A DNA stretch of 64,000 nucleotides from NCBI RefSeq assembly GCF_000719095.1, contig NZ_JOEH01000025.1, positions 62,001 to 126,000 on the forward strand, in the 5' to 3' direction. The DNA is from Streptacidiphilus jeojiense (GTDB taxonomy: Bacteria > Actinomycetota > Actinomycetes > Streptomycetales > Streptomycetaceae). Shown piece by piece: positions 16,678-24,934 of this stretch. Below the pieces are notes generated by a model. The model had not been told where the DNA came from, searched no databases, and was given only the letters and a program-made list of their open reading frames with translations. The stretch's first letter is position 1. Each line of letters opens with the position of its first letter. The position numbers and the translations under genes are program-made.

Positions 16678-17597
16678 GCGTCCGCGGCGTCGCCGATCAG
16701 TACGGCGATGCCGTCCAGCAGGCGGGCCAGGCCGAACTCGAACAACGTGTCCAGGTCGAGCGAGTGCTCGGGGACGCTGGCGAGCAGCGGCAGTGCGGCG
16801 GCAAGGCGGGGGGAGGTGAGGGCCGGGGTGCCGTGTCGGTCCATCCACTCGGTGTCGTCGATGCCGGTGTCCTGGACTGCCTCGGCCTCCGTCTCCAGGT
16901 TCGCGGCGAGCCCACGGACGTGGGCGGCCAGCACCGCGTGCACATGGATCATCGTGACCGGGTCCAGGCCCAGGCCGTCCAGAGCTCGGAGGACCCACTC
17001 GCCGTGGGCCAGCGCCCGGGGCGAGAGCAGGGGACGGGTGAACGAGGTGGCCTGGGCCAGCCAGGGATGGCGGCGGAACATAGCCCACTGCATGCGCGCC
17101 GCAGCGTCCAGCCGGGCGCGCCAACCGTGTGGCGGGGGTTCGGGCAGCGGGAACTCGGCGAAGGCCGCATCGGCCATCATCAGCAGCAGTTGTGCCTTGC
17201 CCGGGACGTGGCGGTACAGAGCCATCGTGGTCACGCCCAGGTCCGCCGCGGTCCGGCGCAGGGACAGCGCGGTCAGCCCGTCGGCGTCGGCCAGGGCGGT
17301 GGCAGTGCGGACGATGGCTGCCACGGACAGCCGCTGCGGCCCGGCCGCTGTGCGGCCCGGCCGGGGGTCGGGCGGGACGGGCCCCTCGACAACGGTGCCG
17401 ACGCCCGGCACCGCGCGGGCCGACCCCTCCTGGCACAGCACTGCCAGTACCTTGCTGGCCGTGGCCATCGCCACACCGTGCTCGCGCACGATCTGACGCG
17501 TCGACGGCAGCCGCTCACCCGCGGTCAGCTCGCCGGAGACGATGCGCTCGCGCAGCTCCGCGGCGATCCGCAGATAGGGGGACGAGGTATCGGTCAC
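16668..17597 (-). CDS. GntR-TetR fusion transcriptional regulator
   Basis: A 309-residue regulator with two different DNA-binding units. Residues about 8-75 form a GntR winged helix (RIAAELRERIVSGEL, then LPSTRQIVREHGV). Residues about 90-135 form a TetR helix-turn-helix (LSLRRTAADLGVTTMALYRHV), followed by a TetR C-terminal ligand domain. This double-headed arrangement is known in actinomycetes. Start is GTG at 17597 with an AGGAGG site 5 nt upstream; the longer frame to 17654 is less likely. It diverges from the hydrolase at 17755, the obvious target, and is immediately upstream of the serine hydrolase remnant. Confidence 0.88.
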   Translation of the reverse strand: MTDTSSPYLRIAAELRERIVSGELTAGERLPSTRQIVREHGVAMATASKVLAVLCQEGSARAVPGVGTVVEGPVPPDPRPGRTAAGPQRLSVAAIVRTATALADADGLTALSLRRTAADLGVTTMALYRHVPGKAQLLLMMADAAFAEFPLPEPPPHGWRARLDAAARMQWAMFRRHPWLAQATSFTRPLLSPRALAHGEWVLRALDGLGLDPVTMIHVHAVLAAHVRGLAANLETEAEAVQDTGIDDTEWMDRHGTPALTSPRLAAALPLLASVPEHSLDLDTLFEFGLARLLDGIAVLIGDAADAER

Positions 17598-17619
17598 ACG
17601 ACCTCCTCGGACGGCCGAC

Positions 17620-17671
17620 CTAGTGCACCTCGGTCGCTGACCAGGAACCGGCAACCGACTGTACTAGTGCA
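17620..17671. promoter_or_regulatory. Direct CTAGTGCA repeats in a divergent promoter
   Basis: CTAGTGCA occurs at 17620-17627 and 17664-17671, 44 bp apart, in the region shared by the GntR-TetR regulator and the alpha/beta hydrolase. The second copy runs into an A/T-rich TGTATAC segment that could be a -10 element. Candidate sites for the adjacent regulator. Confidence 0.4.
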
Positions 17672-17754
17672 TGTATACGCCTGCATACCCCACTCCCTAC
17701 GGTGAGGGAACCAGCCGGGGAACACCCGGCCACGAGCCCACCCAGGAGTACCGG

Positions 17755-18612
17755 ATGAACACCACCGCCGACCACCCGACCCCCGTCCGCCGCACCCTCG
17801 ACCTGGAGGGCCGCCGACTGTCCGTTCTCGACTTCGGCGGCGCCGGCCGCCCCCTGCTCGCCCTGCACGGCCACCTGGACCAGGGGGCCGCGTTCGCACC
17901 CCTCGCCCACGCACTGGGCCCCCGATGGCGGGTCATCGCACCGGACCAGCGCGGCCACGGGGCCTCGGACCGGGCCGCCGACTACACTCGCGAGGGGTAC
18001 CTCGCCGACGCCCTCGCCGTGCTGGACCACCTGGGACTGGAGCGCGCCGTCGTCCTCGGCCACTCGCTCGGCGGCTTGAACGCCTATCAACTGGCGGCCC
18101 GTCACCCGCACCGCGTCGACGCCCTCGTGCTTGAGGACGCCGGCGCGGTGATGGGGGTCGACGACGGCAAGAACCCCTTCCTCTTCCTCAGCGGCAGCCC
18201 CTATCGGGCGGCCACCCGCGAGGAGCTGATCCATGGTCTCGGGCCGGCCGGGCCGATCTTCGCCGACGCCCTGATGGCCCTGCCGGACGGCACCTGGCGA
18301 CTGCCGTTCCATCCCCAGGACATGATCGACTCCGAGGAGCTCAGTGAGGGCGACCACTGGGCCGACTGGCTGGCCACCGACTGCCCCGCACTGCTGGTCT
18401 ATGGAGCACGCAGCCAGGTCGTCAGCCAGGCCCTGGCACAGGAGATGCTGCAGCGCAGGCCCAGCGCCCGCGCCGTCCAGCTGGACACCGACCACTTCGT
18501 ACACGCCACCCGCCCCGACGAATTCGCCGACGCAGTACGCACCTTCCTCAAACAACTCCCCCAGGACGACGGGGACGCGGTCGGCGGCAACGCCGATCGG
18601 TACGACGCATGA
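17755..18612 (+). CDS. Alpha/beta hydrolase
   Basis: A 285-residue cytoplasmic hydrolase of the esterase/haloperoxidase-like group. The strand and oxyanion region LLALHGHLDQ is near residue 37, APDQRGHGASDR near residue 62, and the nucleophile elbow GHSLGG near residue 102 (Ser nucleophile). The likely catalytic His is in the C-terminal TDHFVHA stretch. The ATG at 17755 has a CAGGAG ribosome site 8 nt upstream. It is probably repressed by the divergent GntR-TetR regulator until an effector is present. Substrate unknown. Confidence 0.87.
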   Translation: MNTTADHPTPVRRTLDLEGRRLSVLDFGGAGRPLLALHGHLDQGAAFAPLAHALGPRWRVIAPDQRGHGASDRAADYTREGYLADALAVLDHLGLERAVVLGHSLGGLNAYQLAARHPHRVDALVLEDAGAVMGVDDGKNPFLFLSGSPYRAATREELIHGLGPAGPIFADALMALPDGTWRLPFHPQDMIDSEELSEGDHWADWLATDCPALLVYGARSQVVSQALAQEMLQRRPSARAVQLDTDHFVHATRPDEFADAVRTFLKQLPQDDGDAVGGNADRYDA

Positions 18613-18634
18613 GGGGTCGTCGGTCGTGGCACCG

Positions 18635-19750
18635 TCAGATACGGCGGATCGCGTAGATCGAGCCGATCTCGGACATCTTCTCGAACTTCACCACGGTGCC
18701 GGTGTGCGGGGCGTGGAACAGCAGGCCGCCCCCGGCGTAGATGCCGACATGGGAGTCGTTGTTGAAGAAGACCAGGTCGCCGACCTTGATGTCGGCGAGG
18801 CTGACCGAGGTGCCCTTGTCGATCTGATCGTAGGTGGTGCGGCCGATGGCCACCCCGGCCTGGGCGAAGGCCCACTGGGTCAGGCCCGAGCAGTCCCAGC
18901 GGTCCGGGCCGGTGCCCCCGCGCTGGTAGGGGTCGCCCTGCTGGGTCTCGGCGGCGGCCAGCGCTGCCATGCCGACCGAGCTGCCCGGCGCGCTGGGGCC
19001 GCTCGCACCGCTGGTGCTGCTACCCCCGCCGCTCGCACCGCCTGAGCCAGCGCCCGAGCCTGAGCCGTGGCCGGCCGCGATGTTCTGGGCGCTGGACTTG
19101 GCCTGGGCATCCGCCGCGTCCTGAGCGGTCTTGAGCGCGGCGGCCTGAGCGGCGGTCAGCGAATCCAGCTCGGCCTTCGCCGCGTCCAGCCGCTGCTGCA
19201 TGGTGGCCCTGGCAGCCGCCAGTTGCTTGCTGGTCGCGTCCAGCTGCTTCAGTTTGGCCTCGGCGTCGGCCTTCGTCCGGTCCAGGGTCGCCTGCTCGGC
19301 CTTGAGGTCGGCGAGGATGGCGGCCTGACTGTCGGCGACCCGGCTCTGCGCGGACGCCTGGTTGAGGTAGTCCGTCGGGTCCGAGGAGAGCATCAGCTGG
19401 ACCGAGGGGTCGATCGCCCCGCTGCGGTACTGCGCGCTGGCGATGGCGCCGAGGACGGAGGCCTTGGCGGTGACCGAAGCCTGCTGCCGGGCCACCTGGT
19501 CCTGCAGTGTGTTGATCTGCTTCTGCAGCGCCTGCTGGTCGGACTGGGCCTTGTCGTACTGCTGAACCGCCGCGTCCGCGTCGTTGTTCAGCTTGTCGAT
19601 CTGTGCCTTGAGCTGGGCGGTGGTCTGCTTCGGCGCCGCCTGCGCCGACTGGCCGCCGGTCGCGGACAGGGCAACAGTGGTGGCCGCGGCAGCCGTGAGC
19701 ACGGATATGCGGGCGCGACCGGGATTCCTGGGACGACGATGGGACGCCAC
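18635..19750 (-). CDS. Secreted NlpC/P60 peptidoglycan endopeptidase
   Basis: A 371-residue exported cell-wall hydrolase. Residues 1-40 are a signal peptide (basic start, hydrophobic core, AQA-AP). Residues about 42-215 form a coiled coil rich in Ala, Gln, Lys and Leu, as in RipA/CwlO-like enzymes. A Gly/Ser linker follows, then the NlpC/P60 domain from about 265 with the catalytic Cys in DCSGLTQW and His in NDSHVGIY. It should cut D-Glu-diamino acid peptide bonds in peptidoglycan. Start is GTG at 19750 with an AAGGAG site. A c-di-AMP riboswitch lies in its leader, linking expression to the second messenger. Confidence 0.93.
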   Translation of the reverse strand: MASHRRPRNPGRARISVLTAAAATTVALSATGGQSAQAAPKQTTAQLKAQIDKLNNDADAAVQQYDKAQSDQQALQKQINTLQDQVARQQASVTAKASVLGAIASAQYRSGAIDPSVQLMLSSDPTDYLNQASAQSRVADSQAAILADLKAEQATLDRTKADAEAKLKQLDATSKQLAAARATMQQRLDAAKAELDSLTAAQAAALKTAQDAADAQAKSSAQNIAAGHGSGSGAGSGGASGGGSSTSGASGPSAPGSSVGMAALAAAETQQGDPYQRGGTGPDRWDCSGLTQWAFAQAGVAIGRTTYDQIDKGTSVSLADIKVGDLVFFNNDSHVGIYAGGGLLFHAPHTGTVVKFEKMSEIGSIYAIRRI

Positions 19751-19775
19751 GAAGGCGAGCTCCTTCTTCCTACGT

Positions 19776-19934
19776 CCGCCTACCGGGTGAGCTGACGGGT
19801 TCGGGCTGGAAGACGCGCCCTACAACGCCTCACCGGCGGACCGGCCTGACGTCGATTCACCCCGAGGGAACATGGTTCCCCGGCTCCGAAACTGACGGAC
19901 AGCCACTGCGGTCACTCCCATGGCACGGAAGCGG
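19776..19934 (-). promoter_or_regulatory. c-di-AMP riboswitch (ydaO/yuaA type)
   Basis: Read on the minus strand, the leader of the NlpC/P60 gene carries the conserved blocks of the ydaO class in order: a CCGC start, GGGGAACCATG, CTCGGGGTGAATCG, the GTAGGG segment, CCCGAACCCGTCAGCTC, and a closing GGTAGGCGG that pairs with the start. In Streptomyces this class sits before cell-wall hydrolase genes and turns expression down when c-di-AMP is high. The distance to the start codon is about 25 nt and the ribosome site lies just after the closing stem. The rest of the 470-bp gap (19935-20200) shows no gene. Confidence 0.88.
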
Positions 19935-20201
19935 CACTGCCGTACGGTCGGACTCGGCGGAAACCCCCGCGGCCCCCCGGAACGGGAGGACGACTTCGCG
20001 GTGGTTCGACCGCAGACACTAGTGACCCGACCGAGACCCGATCAATTGCCCGCGTGAAAGGCATCCGATTCCCCTGGAATGCACCCCGGAATTCCTTACG
20101 CGCGGTAACCGCAGGATGACCGCGGAACAATCACGCAGCAGTCAAACCGGACATACAATCCAGGGTTCCAGGATCACAGCGTGACAAGACGCATATCCCA
20201 A

Positions 20202-20217
20202 CCGGCCTCCTGGCCGG
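20202..20217 (-). terminator. Short hairpin after the bestrophin-like gene
   Basis: CCGGCC, TCCT loop, GGCCGG: a 6-bp perfect stem 4 bp beyond the stop codon of the bestrophin-like gene. Small but G/C-only, so it could assist termination. Confidence 0.45.
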
Positions 20218-20220
20218 CTG

Positions 20221-21153
20221 CTACCAAAGGTATCCGTCCACGGGAACGGGCCTGGCCGGACGCTGGTCGACGCCGACCAGTTCGAGCAGGTCCCGTTCGA
20301 GGTTGACGGCCAGGGCAGTGATGGGGACGTCCTGGGTACGGTTGGCGAAGGGCTCCTCGGTGGATGCACCGACCCGCTCGACCATGCGGAAGAACAGGGT
20401 GATCAGCAGTGCGGAGGGAATGACCAGCCAGCGGTAGGAAGTCAATGCGCTGATCGCGGCGAAGGGGAACACCACCACGTAGGAGTGCACGAACAACCGG
20501 CTCAGATAGTCGTGCGGCCGCGGGATCGGCGTGTTGCTCATCCGCTCGGCGAGCGCCTGCTGGGTGGACAGACCGGCCAGGGCGGTCTCCATCTGGAAGT
20601 TGTCCAGGCCGGACAGGATGCCGAGGCCGTATCCGCGGAAGATGGCCTGGCTCTGCAGCCGGGCCAGCACGGCGGGGCGGTTGTCCGCCGCCAGCACCAG
20701 CTCGGCCTCCTCGGGGGACAGCAGCCGGGTGAGCTCGAGGGTGGCGTCCTGCCGCCGCAGCAGTCGGGCCAGGCTGTACGCCCACGCTGCCTGCCGGTTG
20801 GCGAACTCGTGCTGCCAGGCCCGGACGGTGTCGGGGTCGATCGCGGGGTCGGCGAGTTTGGCATCGGTGACGCTGCGGGCGACCCGGATCAACGTCCGTG
20901 ACTGTCCCGTCAGTTGGGCCCAGATGCCACTCGCCTCCCACCAGCGCTGGTAGGCCGTGTTGGCACGGAAGGCGAGCAGGATCGCCAACGCGGTTCCCAG
21001 CACGGTGGCGAGCAGCGAGGGCAGCGCGAGCCAGCCGATGCCGGCCTGGTCGACTAGCAGGTAGGCCGCCGTGCTGCTCACCGCCGCGAGCCCCAGATCG
21101 AACCGGACGAACGGAAGAGTTCTGCTGACGTTGAAGCTTCCCTTGACGATCAC
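20221..21153 (-). CDS. Bestrophin-like anion channel (RFP-TM / UPF0187 family)
   Basis: A 310-residue membrane protein of the bacterial bestrophin family, pentameric channels in known examples. Diagnostic stretches are LLAFRANTAYQRWWEAS near residue 60, where R-x-N-x-x-Y-x-R-W-W-E is strongly conserved, and the C-terminal helix region with DVPITALAVNLERDLLE. Hydrophobic segments occur near residues 20-60 and 225-265. Start is GTG at 21153; TAGGCT lies exactly 6 nt upstream with no ribosome site, suggesting a leaderless transcript. Ion selectivity cannot be read from sequence. Confidence 0.87.
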   Translation of the reverse strand: MIVKGSFNVSRTLPFVRFDLGLAAVSSTAAYLLVDQAGIGWLALPSLLATVLGTALAILLAFRANTAYQRWWEASGIWAQLTGQSRTLIRVARSVTDAKLADPAIDPDTVRAWQHEFANRQAAWAYSLARLLRRQDATLELTRLLSPEEAELVLAADNRPAVLARLQSQAIFRGYGLGILSGLDNFQMETALAGLSTQQALAERMSNTPIPRPHDYLSRLFVHSYVVVFPFAAISALTSYRWLVIPSALLITLFFRMVERVGASTEEPFANRTQDVPITALAVNLERDLLELVGVDQRPARPVPVDGYLW

Positions 21154-21310
21154 CGTGCCAGCCTAGCCGCGTCACGTCGCCACAGGCCACGGGAGACAGT
21201 TCGTTTCCAGCGAAACCCGCCCCGCGGCACGTGCGCCTTACAGCAAACCTGAATTGACATATCATCACCTGAGCGACATCCGTGGGCACGGAGATCCACC
21301 ACGGCCCAGG

Positions 21311-21946
21311 TCAGTCACGCGGGCCGCGCAGGGCGATCAGGACGACCCCCGCCAGCAGGACCAGCACCACGAACAGTCCCGCGCCGGTGTCGTGGCCCGG
21401 CCTGGTGACCCAGATCCAGGGTGTCCGCCAGGCTGCGGCCAGAGCGAACTCCGCGACCACCGTGTAGGCCAGCGGTCCGACCCACGACACCGCGCCGCCG
21501 AGGGCAGCGGCCGACAGCAGACCGATGCCGGTCAGCCCGGCGACGCTGCGCAGCAGTTCCCAGCATCCCCCCGGAAGGTGCGCACCCGCCGCGCCCGCGG
21601 CCAGCAGGCCCACCACAGCGCCCGTCAGCGCCAGCGCACTGCCGACCCGCAGGTACGGCAGCCACCGCCCGGTGCTGCGCTCGCTCTCGCCGAAGGGGTT
21701 GCGGGCCGCCACGGCGACCACCGACGCGGCCGCCGCCTCGATCAGCAGCGGCGTCTGCTGCGCGGCCGCGCCGTCGCCGACAACCCAGTGCAGCAGCAGC
21801 ACGCAGCGCAGCGCGATCCCGCAGCCGACCAGCGCCAGCAGCGCGCCGGGCACCTGACGGCTCAGCAGATGCAGTCGGACCAACCGCACGGCTGCGCCGC
21901 GGCGAAGGGCCCGGCCTCCTGCCGCCCCCATGGTCAGCGCGCTCAC
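21311..21946 (-). CDS. Multi-pass membrane protein, last gene of the sigma/ABC operon
   Basis: A 211-residue protein with about five hydrophobic segments, for example near residues 28-50 (GALLALVGCGIALRCVLLL), 60-78, 100-120, 130-155 and 180-205. I do not recognise the family. It starts at the GTG at 21946, which overlaps the stop codon of the preceding permease by 4 bases (GTGA), so translation is coupled. By position it is probably a second membrane component of the ABC system. A much longer open frame in this register runs antisense to nothing useful and is not the gene. Confidence 0.68.
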   Translation of the reverse strand: MSALTMGAAGGRALRRGAAVRLVRLHLLSRQVPGALLALVGCGIALRCVLLLHWVVGDGAAAQQTPLLIEAAAASVVAVAARNPFGESERSTGRWLPYLRVGSALALTGAVVGLLAAGAAGAHLPGGCWELLRSVAGLTGIGLLSAAALGGAVSWVGPLAYTVVAEFALAAAWRTPWIWVTRPGHDTGAGLFVVLVLLAGVVLIALRGPRD

Positions 21947-23487
21947 GGCAGCTGGTCCAGGGTGATCCGGCCGGCCCGAAGGTCCGCGAGGTGGGCCGTC
22001 AGCCAGGCGTGCCTGGTGGCGGCGGGCAGCGCGGCGAACCGCTGCCCGGCGGCCTGGACCGGGGTGCCCGGTCCCGACAGCCCGGCCGGGGCGGCCTGCA
22101 CGGCCACCAGCACGGCCAGTTCGTCGGACGGCACGCCGACCGCCTGCAGCAGTCCCTCGGACACCGCCTGCTGGGCCGGCCCGGCGTGACCGACCAGGCC
22201 GTCCACCACCGGGACCGCCACCAGTGGAAGCACCTGGGCGTGCAGGTACGCGGCGCTGGACCACAGCTGCACCGCGGAGCAGCAGCCGCGGCCCTGTCCG
22301 CCCGGGCCCAGCCACACCGCGCCGTCGTAGCCGAAGTCGAAGGAGACCTGCGCGACCGGTGGCGTCCCGGTGATCCGGGCGGCGGCCACCTGCGGGAAGC
22401 GCTCCGGGGCGGCCACCTGGTCCATGCGCACCGGGGCACCCGGCAGCCCGGCGACCTCGCGCCGCAGCGGGTCCAGCGCCGCGGTGGCGGCCGGCAGATA
22501 GCGGCGGTAGACCGGGTTGAGGCAGACCGGCACCGCGCCCGACGAGCAGACCAGGACGGCGGGAATCGGGCGGTCGTCCGCGGCATCGTGCAGGGCCGGG
22601 ACGACCACTCCGGTGGCGGTGGACTTCGCCGTGCCGACCAGGACGGCGGCGGTCACCGAGGCGGCCAGCCCGACGGCAACCACCGCTGCCGCGGCCCGGC
22701 GCAGCCCGATCGCGCCGCAACTGCGCTGCACGCCCAGCAGACCTAGCGCCGCCACCGCGGCGCCGCCCATGAAGAGGATCCTGGTGATCGACAGATCGGG
22801 CAGGTACGGGGTGAACACCCCGGCGTCGGGGCGCAGCGCCTCCAGCGAGTACATGGGCGAGACGGTGGGTGACAGCAACGCGAAGGTGCCGCCGCTGCGC
22901 AGGGTCTGCCGCAGCATCAGGGCGACGACGATGGCGGCCAGGGGCGCGGTGAACCGGCTGGGCAGCAGCGTTCCGGCGGCGAACCCGGCGGCGCCGAAGG
23001 CGAGCACGGCGACCTCGGTGACCGCGACCGGCCACCACAGCGGCCGACCCGCGGCGCCCTGGGCGGCGGTCACCCCGTAGAGCACTGCCACGCACAGCAG
23101 GTTGGCCAGCAGCGCCCAGCACAGCGCCGCCGTACAGGTGGTCAGCCGGGCCGCCCAGCGTGGCAGGGCGGTGGCCTCCACCTGCTCGTCGGTGCCCCGT
23201 CTGCGGTCGCGGCCGCCCGCCCAGGCGGCGGCGCCGATCACGAAGGGGGCGAAGTCGTCCGCGGCCGAGCCCTGACGGAGTATCAGCGCCCGTGAGCCCC
23301 ACAGCGGGGGCAGGACCATGGTGCTGCGGTAGGTGTCCAGCCAGAAGACCAGGACCGCCAGCGGCAGGATCCACAGCATCGGGCTGCGGCGGAGCTCCAG
23401 CCGCAGCAGCCGGCCGGCGCTGGTCCTCAGCACGCCCGGCAGCGCGATCCGGCGGGGCGCCCTGGCGGGCAGCAGCACGGCGCTCAT
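21943..23487 (-). CDS. ABC transporter membrane protein with large C-terminal soluble domain
   Basis: A 514-residue protein. The first 300 residues hold about seven hydrophobic segments (near 37-52, 108-130, 145-165, 172-190, 245-262 and 275-297 among others), as in ABC-2-type permeases. The remaining 215 residues have no membrane segment and would be a soluble domain, probably extracytoplasmic, rich in Ala, Pro and Val with a CSSG and a GCCS cysteine group. Its start overlaps the stop of the ABC ATPase by 4 bases. Function is inferred from context; I do not recognise the soluble domain. Confidence 0.72.
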   Translation of the reverse strand: MSAVLLPARAPRRIALPGVLRTSAGRLLRLELRRSPMLWILPLAVLVFWLDTYRSTMVLPPLWGSRALILRQGSAADDFAPFVIGAAAWAGGRDRRRGTDEQVEATALPRWAARLTTCTAALCWALLANLLCVAVLYGVTAAQGAAGRPLWWPVAVTEVAVLAFGAAGFAAGTLLPSRFTAPLAAIVVALMLRQTLRSGGTFALLSPTVSPMYSLEALRPDAGVFTPYLPDLSITRILFMGGAAVAALGLLGVQRSCGAIGLRRAAAAVVAVGLAASVTAAVLVGTAKSTATGVVVPALHDAADDRPIPAVLVCSSGAVPVCLNPVYRRYLPAATAALDPLRREVAGLPGAPVRMDQVAAPERFPQVAAARITGTPPVAQVSFDFGYDGAVWLGPGGQGRGCCSAVQLWSSAAYLHAQVLPLVAVPVVDGLVGHAGPAQQAVSEGLLQAVGVPSDELAVLVAVQAAPAGLSGPGTPVQAAGQRFAALPAATRHAWLTAHLADLRAGRITLDQLP

Positions 23488-24227
23488 GAGCGGGCCTCCG
23501 CGAGCACCGCGCTGTAGCCGCGTTCCAGCGGGGCGTCGCCGGTGCCGTGTCCCTCACCGCGGGCGGTGAGCTGTTCCGGCGTGCCCTGGAAGGCGATGCG
23601 CCCCTGGTGCATCAGGACGACCTCGCCGCAGGCGGCCCCGACGTCCTCGACCAGGTGGGTGCTGACCACCACGGTCGCCCGGGTGCCGAGGTCGCGCAGC
23701 AGGGTGCGGAACTCGACCCGCTGCTCGGGGTCGAGCCCGGCCGTGGGCTCGTCGAAGAGCAGCAGTTCGGGATCGTTGACGATGGCCTGGGCGATCCCGG
23801 CGCGACGGAGCATGCCTCCCGACAGGGTGCGCAGTTTGGACTTGGCCTTGTCCCCCAGGCCGACCCGCTCCACGGCCGCGGCCACCGCGGCGGGTACCCG
23901 GGCCGGGGGCACCTCCTTGAGCAGGGCGAAGTACTCCACGAAATCCACCACGGTGAACCCCGGGTAGTAGCCCAGGTCCTGCGGCAGGTAGCCGAGCCGG
24001 CGCCGGATCTCGCGGCGCGGGCCCGCCGCGCCGGGATCTCGCTCCAGCAGCCGCAGGGTACCCGAGCTGGGCGGGATGACGGTGGCGATCATGCGCAGCA
24101 GCGAGGTCTTGCCGGCGCCGTTGGGCCCCAGCAGCCCCAGCACCCCGGGCCCGGTGCGCAGGTCCACGCCGTCCACCGCCCGGGTGCGGCCGAACCGCCT
24201 GGTCAGGTCGTTGATCTCGACGTTCAT
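23484..24227 (-). CDS. ABC transporter ATP-binding protein
   Basis: A 247-residue ATPase. Walker A is GPNGAGKTS near residue 36, the Q-loop is in GYLPQDLGYYPGF, the signature is LSGGM near residue 135, Walker B is LLLFDEPTAGLDPEQ, and the switch His is in VVSTHLVED. It resembles the CcmA/DrrA-like ATPases that pair with ABC-2-type membrane proteins, usually exporters. Its ATG at 24227 overlaps the preceding gene by 4 bases (ATGA), and its stop overlaps the next gene by 4. Substrate unknown. Confidence 0.92.
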   Translation of the reverse strand: MNVEINDLTRRFGRTRAVDGVDLRTGPGVLGLLGPNGAGKTSLLRMIATVIPPSSGTLRLLERDPGAAGPRREIRRRLGYLPQDLGYYPGFTVVDFVEYFALLKEVPPARVPAAVAAAVERVGLGDKAKSKLRTLSGGMLRRAGIAQAIVNDPELLLFDEPTAGLDPEQRVEFRTLLRDLGTRATVVVSTHLVEDVGAACGEVVLMHQGRIAFQGTPEQLTARGEGHGTGDAPLERGYSAVLAEARS

Positions 24228-24934
24228 GAGAGTCCCTTCGGAGTTCTGGTCATCACCAGCACGACAACGGAGCAGCCGGCCGCCAGGGCCAGGCAGGGCA
24301 GGACGAAGGCGGAACCGGTGACGGCCTCGGCGACCCGCCCGGTGGCGGACTGCCCGGACAGCACCGCGATGGCCCAGGCGCCCATGCCCGCGGCGGCACC
24401 CGCGTTGGGCGAGCGCGCCGTCGTCGCCACGGCCAGCGCCAGGGCCGAGACCGCGGTCATCGGTGCCAGCCAGCCGAAGGCGACCGCGGCGGCGGCGCCC
24501 GAGACGGCGGAGGCCAGCAGTCCCAGCGCGGCGTCCAGGGCGAAGACCGCCAGCACCCGGGCCAGCAGCACGCTGCGGTCGCTCACGGCCATGCTCCGGG
24601 ACAGCTCCCACGCCGGGTCGAGCCCGGGACCGTAGGCATAGGCGACGGCGACCGCGGCGAGCGCCGGCGCGGCCAGCGCCACCACCGGCTGGCCCGTGCC
24701 GACCGAGGCGACCGCACCCAGGGCGAACACCAGCACACTGGCGACCAGCCAGGGCAGCAGCAGGGACGGCGTGGTCAGCAGGGCCCTGGCGAGCCCCGGG
24801 GAGCGCAGCGCCCTGGCGGCCAGCCGCTCACACGGACCGGGCCGCCGTCGCCACACCTCGGACGCGACTCCCAGCCAGACCCGTTCGAGGTCCGGTTCCG
24901 GCCCGTCCGGAACCCGTCCTGGCGCAGAGTTCAC
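24224..24934 (-). CDS. Six-TM protein encoded between ECF sigma and ABC genes, possible anti-sigma
   Basis: A 236-residue protein with a polar N-terminal stretch of about 50 residues and about six hydrophobic helices (near 56-75, 83-102, 122-145, 148-170, 176-195, 206-228). It overlaps the sigma gene by 4 bases, the position normally held by an anti-sigma factor. The HxxxCxxC zinc motif of ZAS anti-sigmas is absent, so if it restrains the sigma factor it does so by another means. The alternative is that it is a membrane subunit of the ABC transporter. Confidence 0.68.
   Translation of the reverse strand: MNSAPGRVPDGPEPDLERVWLGVASEVWRRRPGPCERLAARALRSPGLARALLTTPSLLLPWLVASVLVFALGAVASVGTGQPVVALAAPALAAVAVAYAYGPGLDPAWELSRSMAVSDRSVLLARVLAVFALDAALGLLASAVSGAAAAVAFGWLAPMTAVSALALAVATTARSPNAGAAAGMGAWAIAVLSGQSATGRVAEAVTGSAFVLPCLALAAGCSVVVLVMTRTPKGLS

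Noticed and set aside
21943..23557. Long minus-strand frame that extends the last membrane protein of the ABC operon to 748 residues
   Set aside because: Upstream of 21946 it overlaps the permease gene in another frame with an Arg/Gly-rich sequence. The GTG at 21946 with a GTGA overlap explains the true start.
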